Origin: Gemmata sp051859125
GTDB lineage: Bacteria > Planctomycetota > Planctomycetia > Gemmatales > Gemmataceae
Reading direction: 5' to 3'
Assembly (NCBI RefSeq): GCF_051859125.1
Contig: NZ_JBHYGG010000057.1
Location: 1-64,000, forward strand
Length of the DNA stretch: 64,000 nucleotides
How positions within the stretch are numbered: the stretch's first letter is position 1; each line of letters begins with the position of its first letter. Below the pieces are notes generated by a model, which worked only from the letters and a program-made list of their open reading frames with translations, was not told the origin of the DNA and did no database searches. A program made the position numbers and the translations under genes. Below are positions 33,739 through 41,560 of the stretch, one piece after another.

Positions 33739-33765
33739 ACCTCGCCGCGAGCGCCGGTGTCCGAT

Positions 33766-33797
33766 GAGAAGCCCGCCCGTGTTGGGGCGGGCTTCTC
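33766..33797 (+). terminator. Terminator hairpin after the lipoprotein gene
   Basis: A perfect 13-bp stem (GAGAAGCCCGCCC and complement) with a 6-nt loop lies 27 nt after the stop. No U-tract follows. Confidence 0.65.
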
Positions 33798-33887
33798 GCG
33801 TTGAAGGGAGGTGACCCGTGCGTGCCCGTGTGAAAGCGGTCGGTGGCGTCGCAGGTCCATCCCTTTCCATTCGAGGCGACGACTCAA

Positions 33888-34280
33888 ATGAGTCGCAGGC
33901 GGCAACGATCCGATGACTTGACCCGACTCGCGGGCGACCTGGGCGGCGAGGACGGGACCGACCCGAAGGAGTTCCACGCGAAGCCGTGGAACACGCCGAA
34001 GCAGGCGGGCCGCAAGGCACTCCAGCTCTGTGCCCAGGTGAGGGACGCGCTGCACCAGGCGCTCGCGGGGTGCGGCGACCCGGTGCTGCAAGCACTGACC
34101 GTGGCGTCGGTGGAACCGGCCCCGCACACGGGGCGGCTGCTCGTGGTGCTGTCCGCACCCGACGCCGCCCGGGAACCGGTGGAAGCGTCGGTGTCCCGGG
34201 CGGCGGGGTTCTTGCGGACGGAAGTGGCGGCCGCAATCTGCCGCCGCCACGCCCCCGAGGTGGTGTTCGAGGTGCTGTGA
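33888..34280 (+). CDS. RbfA-like ribosome-binding factor
   Basis: The 130-residue protein resembles RbfA, which binds the 30S subunit during late 16S maturation. RbfA-like features are the KH-type order KALQLCAQVRDALHQAL, VLQALTVASVEPAPHTGRLLVVLSA, and the closing helix SRAAGFLRTEVAAAICRRHAPEVVFEV, which corresponds to the GFLR.ELA..L.LR..PEL.F signature. The N-terminal 40 residues are charged and extended. Similarity is clear in the second half only, so I call it RbfA-like. ACTCAAATG has no obvious ribosome site. Confidence 0.72.
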   Translation: MSRRRQRSDDLTRLAGDLGGEDGTDPKEFHAKPWNTPKQAGRKALQLCAQVRDALHQALAGCGDPVLQALTVASVEPAPHTGRLLVVLSAPDAAREPVEASVSRAAGFLRTEVAAAICRRHAPEVVFEVL

Positions 34281-34282
34281 AC

Positions 34283-34316
34283 CCGCGGGCCGCCGGATCA
34301 CTCCGGCGGCCCGCGG
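34283..34316. terminator. Bidirectional terminator hairpin
   Basis: A long GC stem (CCGCGGGCCGCCGGA and complement) lies between the convergent RbfA-like and DUF1963 genes, and so can serve both strands. Confidence 0.65.
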
Positions 34317-34375
34317 CCGGTACTGCGGTGCCGTGGGTGGTCGGGGGCCGGCCTGTGGTTCGTTGCCCGCGTTGC

Positions 34376-35413
34376 TCAGATCGTCCCCCAATTCAGTTGG
34401 CGAAAGTCCCCGCGGCGCGCCGCTGCGGCATCGACGAACACGTGCAGTTTCTCGCCGAAGTGCCAGTGGAGCGCCTCGTTGTCCGACAACTCGAACAGCT
34501 CCAGGTGCGACGACGGAACGTCGGCGAAGCGGAGGTCCGGTGCCCACTGCGAGCACACCGACGGCCGGTACCGCGACGCGAGGTAGTGCGGCTTCTCGGC
34601 GCGATCGCCCGACAGAACCCAATCGATGCGATCGTCCCCGGCGGCGTCGAACTCGCCGAGCGTGCCGGCGAGTGCGTCGAACCACCCCGGGTAGCGCACC
34701 GCTTCGACGAGCCGGACCGGGCGCGTGGGGTCGGTCGGGAACCGCACGTTACCGATCTGGGCGGGATTGAACGCGTACGGCTCGGGCGGGCGGGTGCATG
34801 CGAGCGGGACGCCGGGCGGGGTGTAGCGGAGTTCGAGCCCGCGCGGGTGGTTCTCCGGGTAGAAGAACAGGCTCAACAGGCCGGCCGTAGGGAGGAGGTT
34901 CTGGCAGAGGGTGTCGGCGAGGTCGGCGAGGTTGATCTGACCGAGGAAGAGCATCGGCCAGCGGCCGCCGCAGAGGTCGTCATTACACATTGGCCAGGGG
35001 GTTCCAACGGGCAGGTCCGGCACGCCGCCGGCGCGACTGGCGGCCGGGGCAACGCGGGACATCGACTGTCGCGGCAGCAGGTCCAGGCGCACGCAGACTT
35101 GCCCGGCGTTGAGGAGCGTCGGGAGGTGCGGTTCGAGACCCCCGACCACGGCCGGTCGATCGCGGAGCCGCCGCCGCGGGCCGAGGCCGACGAGTTCGTC
35201 CCAGTCGGCCGAAACGCCCTGGGGTCGTGCCGGGAGCCGCCTCCCACTCCTGTAGGCGGTCGTGAACCCGCGCAGGTACGCGCCGCGGGGGTCGTCGTGT
35301 TCCTCGAGCCAGTCGGTGTAGGCGTCCAGCGCGAGCGTGTCGCCCAACTGGCCGGTCAGCGCCCGCAACAGGGCTCGCTCGTCGGCCGACCGAGGCGCGC
35401 GTTCCGGTGGCAT
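34376..35413 (-). CDS. TIGR02996-DUF1963 fusion protein
   Basis: This 345-residue protein has an N-terminal planctomycete TIGR02996 module (LLRALTGQLGDTLALDAYTDWLEEHDDPRGAYLR, in two parts). A DUF1963/YwqG-like domain follows from about residue 120, with DLPVGTPWPMC, MLFLGQINLADLA, LLSLFFYP and a C-terminal HWHFGEKLHVFVD. DUF1963 proteins share a Knr4-like context and have no agreed function; TIGR02996 is a repeat-companion module specific to this phylum. It lies 24 nt downstream of the second Uma2 gene on the same strand. Confidence 0.8.
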   Translation of the reverse strand: MPPERAPRSADERALLRALTGQLGDTLALDAYTDWLEEHDDPRGAYLRGFTTAYRSGRRLPARPQGVSADWDELVGLGPRRRLRDRPAVVGGLEPHLPTLLNAGQVCVRLDLLPRQSMSRVAPAASRAGGVPDLPVGTPWPMCNDDLCGGRWPMLFLGQINLADLADTLCQNLLPTAGLLSLFFYPENHPRGLELRYTPPGVPLACTRPPEPYAFNPAQIGNVRFPTDPTRPVRLVEAVRYPGWFDALAGTLGEFDAAGDDRIDWVLSGDRAEKPHYLASRYRPSVCSQWAPDLRFADVPSSHLELFELSDNEALHWHFGEKLHVFVDAAAARRGDFRQLNWGTI

Positions 35414-35436
35414 GTCGTTCCCCGAGTCGTCGGCCG

Positions 35437-36117
35437 TTACTGCGGCAGCTTCGCGGCGAGTTGCCGCGCCCACGCGCGGACCGCCCGGTAGAGCGGCGTC
35501 TGGTCGCCGGCCTCGCGGCCCCGCTTCACGAACGTGACGAGGTCCGCGGACGCGACGAGCGGGAACGACCGGCTGTGCGATGCGATTTGGTACTTCTTCC
35601 CGCTCAGGACGTGGAACGTCAGCGTGTCGTCCTTCAGCCGCCACACCTCGGGCACACCGAGCTTCCGGTAAATGGCGAGGCGCTTCATCGAACTCCGCGA
35701 CACGTCCACCTCGATCGCGAGGTCGGGCGGCGGGTGAACGGTCAGGTCCAGGTCGCGAACCCCTGCGAGCTTCGCGGCGTTCGCGAGCCAAAAGATGTCG
35801 TCCGCCTCGATCCCCTTCATGACCTTCTTGAGTTTCAGTGTGGTCGAGCCGCCCGGGAGTACGGGAACCCCGAGTTCCTCGGCGAGGATGGGGACGAACA
35901 TCGCCAGGAGTCGGTCGCCGCGGTCGTGATCGAAGCTCGGGACCATGATCTCCAGCTCCCCGCGGTCGTAGGTCACTCGGATGCCGCGCTTGTCCCCGAA
36001 CGCCTTGAGGACGCTCTCGTACATGTCCCACGGGACGTTCGCGATCCGCACGGCCCGGCCGGGCTTGCGGCGGCGGGGTTGGGCGGCCGCGGGATCGGGG
36101 GTGGTCGTCGGCGTCAC
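35437..36117 (-). CDS. Uma2 family protein (second copy)
   Basis: This 226-residue Uma2/DUF820 protein is distinct from the copy at 3804-4418. Family landmarks are IRVTYDRGELEIMVPSFDHDR, the LAEELGVPV helix, GIEADDIFWLANA, HPPPDLAIEVDVSRSSMKR as the nuclease-like core, and YRKLGVPEVWRLKDD. The GTG start at 36117 follows a GAGG-containing leader. Unlike the first copy it has no flanking inverted repeats. Its role is unknown. Confidence 0.85.
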   Translation of the reverse strand: MTPTTTPDPAAAQPRRRKPGRAVRIANVPWDMYESVLKAFGDKRGIRVTYDRGELEIMVPSFDHDRGDRLLAMFVPILAEELGVPVLPGGSTTLKLKKVMKGIEADDIFWLANAAKLAGVRDLDLTVHPPPDLAIEVDVSRSSMKRLAIYRKLGVPEVWRLKDDTLTFHVLSGKKYQIASHSRSFPLVASADLVTFVKRGREAGDQTPLYRAVRAWARQLAAKLPQ

Positions 36118-36235
36118 GGTTCGGTCCTCCGGGGGCGCTCCCGATGATAACCCAAGTCCCTGACTGCTGTAAGCCGCGGTGCGGTGGCGCGGTATCTTGA
36201 GACCTATTCGCCTTCGGAACTCGCCCGGAGCCGCC

Positions 36236-37606
36236 ATGCCCCGCGTCCTTGCCGCCGCAGCCCTCACGCTTCTCGGTTCGCTCGCGACTCTGTGCCCGTG
36301 CCCCGCCGCGGACTGGCCGCAGTGGATGGGGCCGAACCGCGACGCGGTGTGGACCGAGACCGGGATCCTCAAGGCGTTCCCCAAGGACGGCCCAAAGGTG
36401 CTGTGGCGGGCACCGGTCTCGGCCGGGTACGCCGGGCCGGCGGTCGCGGGCGGGAAGGTGTTCGTCGCCGACCGCGTCCTGGGGGTGCGGGCGATGAACC
36501 CGGCCGACCCGTTCGACACCAAGACCCGGGTGCCGGGCGTCGAGCGTTTGCTGTGCCTCGACGCGAAGACGGGCAAGGAACTCTGGAAGCACGAGTACGA
36601 CTGCGCGTACCAGATCAGCTACCCGGCCGGGCCGCGGTGCACGCCGACCGTCGCCGACGGAAAGGTGTACCTCCTCGGCGCGATGGGCGACCTGCACTGC
36701 CTCGCGGCCGACACCGGCGCGGTGGTGTGGGCCAAGAACCTCCCCAAGGACTACGACGCGAAGGTGCCGACGTGGGGGTACTGCGGGCACCCGCTCGTGT
36801 ACAAGGACCTCGTGATCTGCCTCGCCGGCGGCGACGGCTCGGTCGCCGTGGCGCTCGACGCGGCGACCGGCCGGGAGAAGTGGAAGGCGCTCACCGCCCG
36901 CGAGATCGGGTACTGCCCGCCGACGCTCGTTCACGTCGCCGGCCGGGACCAGCTCGTGATCTGGCACGCGCAGGCGATCAACGGCCTCGACCCGCTCACC
37001 GGCAGGGTGCTGTGGTCGTTCGGGCTCGAACCGATGTTCGGCATGTCGATCATGGCCCCGCGGGTGTCGGGCGACCGGCTGTTCGCGGCCGGGATCGGCG
37101 GGGCCGGGCTCGTCCTGAAGTTCGACGAGAAGGGCGAGCCGGCGGTGGTGTGGCACGAGGCGACCGACAAGGCGAAGGGGATGACCCCGAAGCCCCGCGG
37201 CCTGTACCCGGTGAACATGACCCCGTTCGTCGAGGGCGGCCTCGTCTACGGCGTCGACCAACCCGGGATGCTGCGGGCCGTCGAACTCGACACCGGCAAG
37301 AAGCTGTGGTTCACGTTCAAGCCGGTGCTCGGCAGGGACGAGGCCGAGGACTTCAAGGGCGGCGGGTCCGGCACCGCGTTCCTCGTCAAGAACGGGGACC
37401 GGTTCTTCCTGTTCAACGAACTCGGCGAGCTGGCGATCGCGAAGCTGTCCCGCGACAGGTACGAGGAGGTGGGCCGCGCGAAGGTGGTCGAGCCCACCGG
37501 CGCGGCGTTCGGCCGCAAGGTCGTGTGGAGCCACCCGGCGTTCGCCGACCGGTGCGCGTTCGTCCGCAACGACAAGGAACTCGTGTGCGTCTCGCTCGCC
37601 GAGTAG
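36236..37606 (+). CDS. Secreted PQQ-like beta-propeller protein
   Basis: This 456-residue exported protein has a signal peptide ending near CPCPAA. An eight-blade PQQ-dehydrogenase-type propeller follows, opening DWPQWMGPNRDAVWTE and carrying repeated tryptophan-docking motifs such as LLCLDAKTGKELWKHEY, VALDAATGREKWKALT and GLDPLTGRVLWSFG. In planctomycetes such proteins often lack PQQ-binding enzymes' active-site residues, and I cannot identify any here. It could bind protein partners, as BamB does, or be a quinoprotein. ATG at 36236 fits the signal peptide. Confidence 0.87.
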   Translation: MPRVLAAAALTLLGSLATLCPCPAADWPQWMGPNRDAVWTETGILKAFPKDGPKVLWRAPVSAGYAGPAVAGGKVFVADRVLGVRAMNPADPFDTKTRVPGVERLLCLDAKTGKELWKHEYDCAYQISYPAGPRCTPTVADGKVYLLGAMGDLHCLAADTGAVVWAKNLPKDYDAKVPTWGYCGHPLVYKDLVICLAGGDGSVAVALDAATGREKWKALTAREIGYCPPTLVHVAGRDQLVIWHAQAINGLDPLTGRVLWSFGLEPMFGMSIMAPRVSGDRLFAAGIGGAGLVLKFDEKGEPAVVWHEATDKAKGMTPKPRGLYPVNMTPFVEGGLVYGVDQPGMLRAVELDTGKKLWFTFKPVLGRDEAEDFKGGGSGTAFLVKNGDRFFLFNELGELAIAKLSRDRYEEVGRAKVVEPTGAAFGRKVVWSHPAFADRCAFVRNDKELVCVSLAE

Positions 37607-37785
37607 CGTGGTAAACCGCGGTGTTCGGCGGGCCGACCTGTGGGAACCGATCGTTCACAGGGTGGAAATTCGGCAGTCCGTCAGACGGCGCTTGCGTCGG
37701 CCCACGCGCAGTGCCACAATTCCCCCACTCCCCACTCACCTCTCCAACCAGGCTCCTCTCATGGCCGGACACACCCGGTGGTGCG

Positions 37786-39495
37786 ATGCCGTTGGACGTT
37801 ACCTGCCCCCGCTGCCAGCGCGTGTTCCCCGTCACCGAGGCCCGGGCCGCGGTCGCAATCGAGTGCCCGCGGTGCGACGCCGAACTGACCGCCGAGTTCC
37901 GCCCCGCGTCGCGCCGCGCCCCGGCGGCCGCCCGGGTGCGGTCCGGCTACCCCGCCTCGCAGGCCGCCTACGCGGGGCTCGCGACCCGGCGGAAGACGGC
38001 TGCCACCCGCAGGCGCGAGCGGCAGATCAAGAGTGGTTCGATGTTCGGCGTGATGCTCGCGAGCCTCGCCGTGCTGCTCGTGAGCATCAGCGGGCTCGGG
38101 GCCACCGGGTACTACCTGTTCACGGCCCGCCCCGGCACGCACGCCGACGCGCTGCCGGTCCCGCGGACGTCGCTCACGGCCGGCATCGGGGACGCCCCCG
38201 AGCCCGGGTCGTCGGTCCCGCCCCCGCCGCGGGTCGAGAAGTTCGACCTCAATCCCCTCGCGGGGCCCGTCCCGCAGATCACGCCGTCCAAAGTCGAAGC
38301 CGACCTCACGACCCTCGACCTCGCGCCCCACGGCGGCCGCGTCGGGGCGGTGGCCGTCGGGGGCGGCGGCCGGTTCCTCGTGCTTCACTTCCCCGACGCG
38401 GGGCGGCTCGGCGTGTTCGACGCCTCCGAGGGCCGGGTCGTCGGGACCGTCGGGGCCGAGAAGGGCGACGTGAAGGTGGCCGCGGGCCTGTCGTGGGTCG
38501 TCACCTGTGCGGCCGGGAACACCTTCCGGGTGCTCACGCTGCCGGCCCTGGAGCCCCGGTACGACACGACCGTGCCGCTGTTCGGCGGCGTCTCCGCGAT
38601 GGCGATGGGGCACCGGACCGACGGCCCGCTCCTCGTCACGAACCCGTTCGGCGACGTCGTGCTGCTCGACGTGACCGGCGCGGCGCTCAAGGAGGTCGAG
38701 GGGAGCCGCAAGAAGCCGGGGATCGTCCCGAACAACCTCCGGGCCGCGCCCGACGGCACCGCGTTCCTCACCTTCGCCCACTCGTTCGAGCCGCCCGTCA
38801 CCCGCAGCGCGAAGGTGCTCACCGAGGCCGGCCGCGACTGGGCCGTGACGGCCGTCGACGCCGCCGTCACGACCCCCGGCCCCGACGGCCTCTTCTACGG
38901 GAACTGGGCGTCCCCGGTGGACCGCACCGGGGCGGCCGTGCCGCTGAAGGCGACCTACACCGTGCCCGTCGGGCGGCTGTGGTTCCTCCCGCAGGTCACG
39001 CGGTCCGGCGACCTCCCGCTGACGCAGGACGGCTACGTGCTCCGGGTCATGGCGTTCATGCGGTACGTCCCGGTGCCCCGGGTCCAGCCCGTCCCGCCGC
39101 CGAACGATCAGGTCGGCCCCGAGGGTGCGAAGCCGGCCCCGGTCGTCGGGTCCAAGGCGGTCGCACTCGACGATCAGTCCGCCGAACTCGCCTCGAAGCG
39201 GGTGGCCCCGGCCGGCGCGCAGGTGGTGAAGCAACAGCCCCAGCAACCACCGGTGGCCCGCCAGCTCAAGCCCTCGCTCATGGTGAGCGTCCACGCCGCC
39301 GGGAACGTGGGCCAGTTCGCCGCGAACACGACGGTGCTCAGCGGGCTCCCCGAGTTCGACGGGATCCTCGATCCGAGCGGTGCCGGGCGGGCCGACCTCG
39401 ACCAGCACTTCTACCTGATCCCCGAGGCCAAGCTGCTCGTGGTCCTCAGCGGCGACCGCACGAAGTTGGTGCTGAAGCGCGTGAACCTGCCGTGA
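37786..39495 (+). CDS. Zinc-ribbon membrane protein with WD-like beta-propeller region
   Basis: The 569-residue protein begins with an MJ0042-type zinc ribbon (CPRC at 7-10 and CPRC about 20 residues later). A basic stretch and one membrane helix follow at about 87-112. A large extracytoplasmic region then resembles a degenerate WD/PQQ propeller, with LDLAPHGGRVGAVAVGGGGR, RLGVFDASEGRVVGTVGAEK and SAMAMGHRTDGPLLVTNPFG. This cytoplasmic-ribbon plus propeller layout is common in Gemmataceae but uncharacterised. The end has AADLDQH-like FG-GAP-free sequence (HFYLIPEAKLLVVLSGDRTK). Confidence 0.78.
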   Translation: MPLDVTCPRCQRVFPVTEARAAVAIECPRCDAELTAEFRPASRRAPAAARVRSGYPASQAAYAGLATRRKTAATRRRERQIKSGSMFGVMLASLAVLLVSISGLGATGYYLFTARPGTHADALPVPRTSLTAGIGDAPEPGSSVPPPPRVEKFDLNPLAGPVPQITPSKVEADLTTLDLAPHGGRVGAVAVGGGGRFLVLHFPDAGRLGVFDASEGRVVGTVGAEKGDVKVAAGLSWVVTCAAGNTFRVLTLPALEPRYDTTVPLFGGVSAMAMGHRTDGPLLVTNPFGDVVLLDVTGAALKEVEGSRKKPGIVPNNLRAAPDGTAFLTFAHSFEPPVTRSAKVLTEAGRDWAVTAVDAAVTTPGPDGLFYGNWASPVDRTGAAVPLKATYTVPVGRLWFLPQVTRSGDLPLTQDGYVLRVMAFMRYVPVPRVQPVPPPNDQVGPEGAKPAPVVGSKAVALDDQSAELASKRVAPAGAQVVKQQPQQPPVARQLKPSLMVSVHAAGNVGQFAANTTVLSGLPEFDGILDPSGAGRADLDQHFYLIPEAKLLVVLSGDRTKLVLKRVNLP

Positions 39496-39531
39496 GCCGA
39501 GCGCGGCCCGATCACCCCTGGGTGTGAACGT

Positions 39532-39561
39532 GAGAACCCGGTCCGTCAGGACCGGGTTCTC
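39532..39561 (+). terminator. Terminator hairpin
   Basis: GAGAACCCGGTCC pairs with GGACCGGGTTCTC around a 4-nt loop, 37 nt after the zinc-ribbon gene. Confidence 0.7.
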
Positions 39562-39595
39562 GGCTTTGGTGGCTTTGAGCGTGGATCATTTGCCC

Positions 39596-39665
39596 TTGGT
39601 GGGGCAGGCATTCTTGCCTGCCTCCGGGCGCGTCGGGAGGCAGGCAAGAATGCCTGCCCCACCAA
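39596..39665. repeat. Perfect palindrome with 30-bp arms
   Basis: Perfect 30-nt arms (39596-39625 and 39636-39665; core GGCAGGCATTCTTGCCTGCC, itself near-palindromic) enclose a 10-nt loop. It lies between convergent genes. Confidence 0.92.
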
Positions 39666-39692
39666 CAAAGAAACGATCCCTGCGATTGGGCA

Positions 39693-40439
39693 TCACTTCA
39701 CCCGCTGCGGATCGACCGCGACGGGCGCGAGCCCCGGGTCGATCGCGGGCGGCACCCGCGGCTTCACCTGCTCGCCCAGTTCGAACGGGTCGGGCAGCGC
39801 CACCTTGAGGAACGCCGCCGGGAGCAACCCGACGCGCACGAGCGGCGCGACGATCGCCTGGTTGCCGGCCTCGGCGGTCGGGTCGTCGAGCCCCACGCGG
39901 TCGGTCGCCGGGCGGCCCAGGACCGGCAGCGCCGGCGGCACCTTCACGTCCGCGGCCCGCTGCGTGATCCCGGGCTTGACCGGGAACGTCGGCTTCTCGG
40001 GCACCGCATCGGCGAGGTACCCGAGGTCGTAGGGCACGCGCTCCGGCGGGGGCGTCGGCTTCGACTCGCCCGGTTTCGGCGGCAGCACCGGCGGCGGGGC
40101 GTACCGTGCGACCGGCACCGGGTCCGGATCGACGACGCGGGCCGGCGGGGTCCGCGGCTTCGGGGCCGGGGCGGTCTTCTCTTTCGCGAGCGGGGCAAGC
40201 GAAGGCGTGACCGCCCGAACGACCGCCTTGCCGCCGAGGTCGGCCGGGTAGTCGAACACCGTGGGCGGCGGCTCGGGCGGCTTCGGCGGCTGCACGGCGA
40301 CCGGGACCGTGGTGGCGCCTTGCGGCGCGGCCGCGGCGGTCTGTGTCACGACGACCGTTCCGGCGGGCGGGGGCGGCGCGGCCGGGTTCTGCGAACACCC
40401 GGCGGCCGTGAGTGCGACGAGGATGGTGCGGCGGGTCAT
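39693..40439 (-). CDS. Proline-rich lipoprotein of unknown function
   Basis: The 248-residue product has a lipoprotein signal (LVALTAAGC, Cys15) followed by an extended Pro/Ala/Val-rich sequence. It has no recognised domain; there is an ordered-looking segment near GRPATDRVGLDDPTAEAGNQ and LLPAAFLKVALPDPFEL close to the C-terminus. It resembles TonB-like or structural linker lipoproteins in composition only. It is probably anchored to a membrane. Its function is unknown. Confidence 0.7.
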   Translation of the reverse strand: MTRRTILVALTAAGCSQNPAAPPPPAGTVVVTQTAAAAPQGATTVPVAVQPPKPPEPPPTVFDYPADLGGKAVVRAVTPSLAPLAKEKTAPAPKPRTPPARVVDPDPVPVARYAPPPVLPPKPGESKPTPPPERVPYDLGYLADAVPEKPTFPVKPGITQRAADVKVPPALPVLGRPATDRVGLDDPTAEAGNQAIVAPLVRVGLLPAAFLKVALPDPFELGEQVKPRVPPAIDPGLAPVAVDPQRVK

Positions 40440-40501
40440 GGTGATGGGTCGCGGGGAGGGTGGTGGGTGGATTCCTGGGACCGCGGGCGGGACGGTGTGC
40501 G

Positions 40502-40578
40502 TTCTGTAGCCGGGGTCTGTGACCCCGGACGCTCGCGGAATCCCAGAAGCGCCGGCCTCACAGAGGCCAGCTACAGAA
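40502..40578. repeat. Palindromic element (CTGTAGC family) with two inner hairpins
   Basis: Outer arms TTCTGTAGC and GCTACAGAA enclose two small hairpins (CGGGGTCTGTGACCCCG and GGCCTCACAGAGGCC). It lies between the lipoprotein and YdjY-like genes. Confidence 0.75.
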
Positions 40579-40624
40579 ACCAAGCGCTGCGGGCGGAACG
40601 CCCTCGGTCCCGGGGAAGGCGCGG

Positions 40625-41320
40625 TCACTTCTTCTCGGGCGCCTCGATCACGAGCTTCACCGGGGTGCCCTCCTTGGGCAGCGCGTCCGGGTTCACGTCG
40701 AGCTTGAGGAACTTCTCCTCCTTCATGGTCCACGCGGTCTGGAGCACGACCTCGTCGGACACCGGGAACAGCACGATGAGGCTGCCGGTCACGTCGGCCC
40801 CGTACTTCTTCTCGTCGGGCTTGTTCGGGTCGGTGGCCGTCAGCACCGAGCCGGTGAACACGAACGTCATCTTGGGCGGGGCCTTCTTGGTCTTCGGGTC
40901 CCAGAGCACCTTTTCGAGCGGGACCCGCTTGCCGCCGCCGGCCCCGTCGGGCACCTCGATGTACACGTTGACGACCGGCCCCTCGGCCTTGGTGTTCTCG
41001 CCGCGGGCCGGCTTCCCGGCCTTGAGGCCGAGCTTCTCCAGCCCCTCGTGGACCTCGGACGGGTCCACGTCGATCGCCACGACGATCTCGTGCGCCTTCT
41101 TCCCCTTGGGCGCGCCCCACCCGGCGATGAGTTCGACCGGGTACACCTGGTCGAGGTTCGGGAGCTTCCGCGGCGCGACCTTGGCGTCCACGAGGACGCA
41201 CCGCTTGGCCTCGTCCACGGTGACGCCGCCCTTCGGCGCGTCCTTCTTCTCCTGGGCGGCCCCGCGGTCGGCCGCGGCGACCGCGGCGAGAAGTCCGAGC
41301 GCAACTGCGATTCGCTTCAT
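40625..41320 (-). CDS. YdjY-like secreted protein
   Basis: This 231-residue exported protein has a signal peptide (residues 1-22). Its domain, VTVDEAKRCVLVDAKVAPRKLP then VYPVELIAGWGAPKGKKAHE and a TFVFTGSVLT segment, matches the YdjY pattern I know from planctomycete proteins. Its function is unknown. The ATG at 41320 is preferred to the one at 41329 because AAGGA lies 8 nt before it and it gives a clean K-R signal start. The assembly gap and its repeat lie upstream. Confidence 0.72.
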   Translation of the reverse strand: MKRIAVALGLLAAVAAADRGAAQEKKDAPKGGVTVDEAKRCVLVDAKVAPRKLPNLDQVYPVELIAGWGAPKGKKAHEIVVAIDVDPSEVHEGLEKLGLKAGKPARGENTKAEGPVVNVYIEVPDGAGGGKRVPLEKVLWDPKTKKAPPKMTFVFTGSVLTATDPNKPDEKKYGADVTGSLIVLFPVSDEVVLQTAWTMKEEKFLKLDVNPDALPKEGTPVKLVIEAPEKK

Positions 41321-41404
41321 GTCAGTCATCCTTGGTCGCGCCCCCCTCCGGGTCGCGGTTGTGCGTGCTGCCGTGGTTGGTCCCAACGACCAACCTCCCA
41401 CCAC

Positions 41405-41560
41405 CGACTCATACCAGGTCCGATTGAACCGGAACCGTGGTGGACGGGTCCGAGCCCAACAGAACCGGTATCNNNNNNNNNNGAGCGCCGAGCGAGGGTC
41501 AACGTTACCCTCGCTCGGCGCTCGGGCTCGGACCAATCCGAACCCAACAGATCCGGTATC
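41405..41560. repeat. Palindromic repeat cluster around an assembly gap
   Basis: Ten Ns occupy 41473-41482. A near-perfect hairpin (41483-41524, arms GAGCGCCGAGCGAGGGT) adjoins the gap. CCCAACAGAACCGGTATC just left of the gap is repeated as CCCAACAGATCCGGTATC at 41543-41560. The second copy supplies the stop codon of the next gene. Confidence 0.75.
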
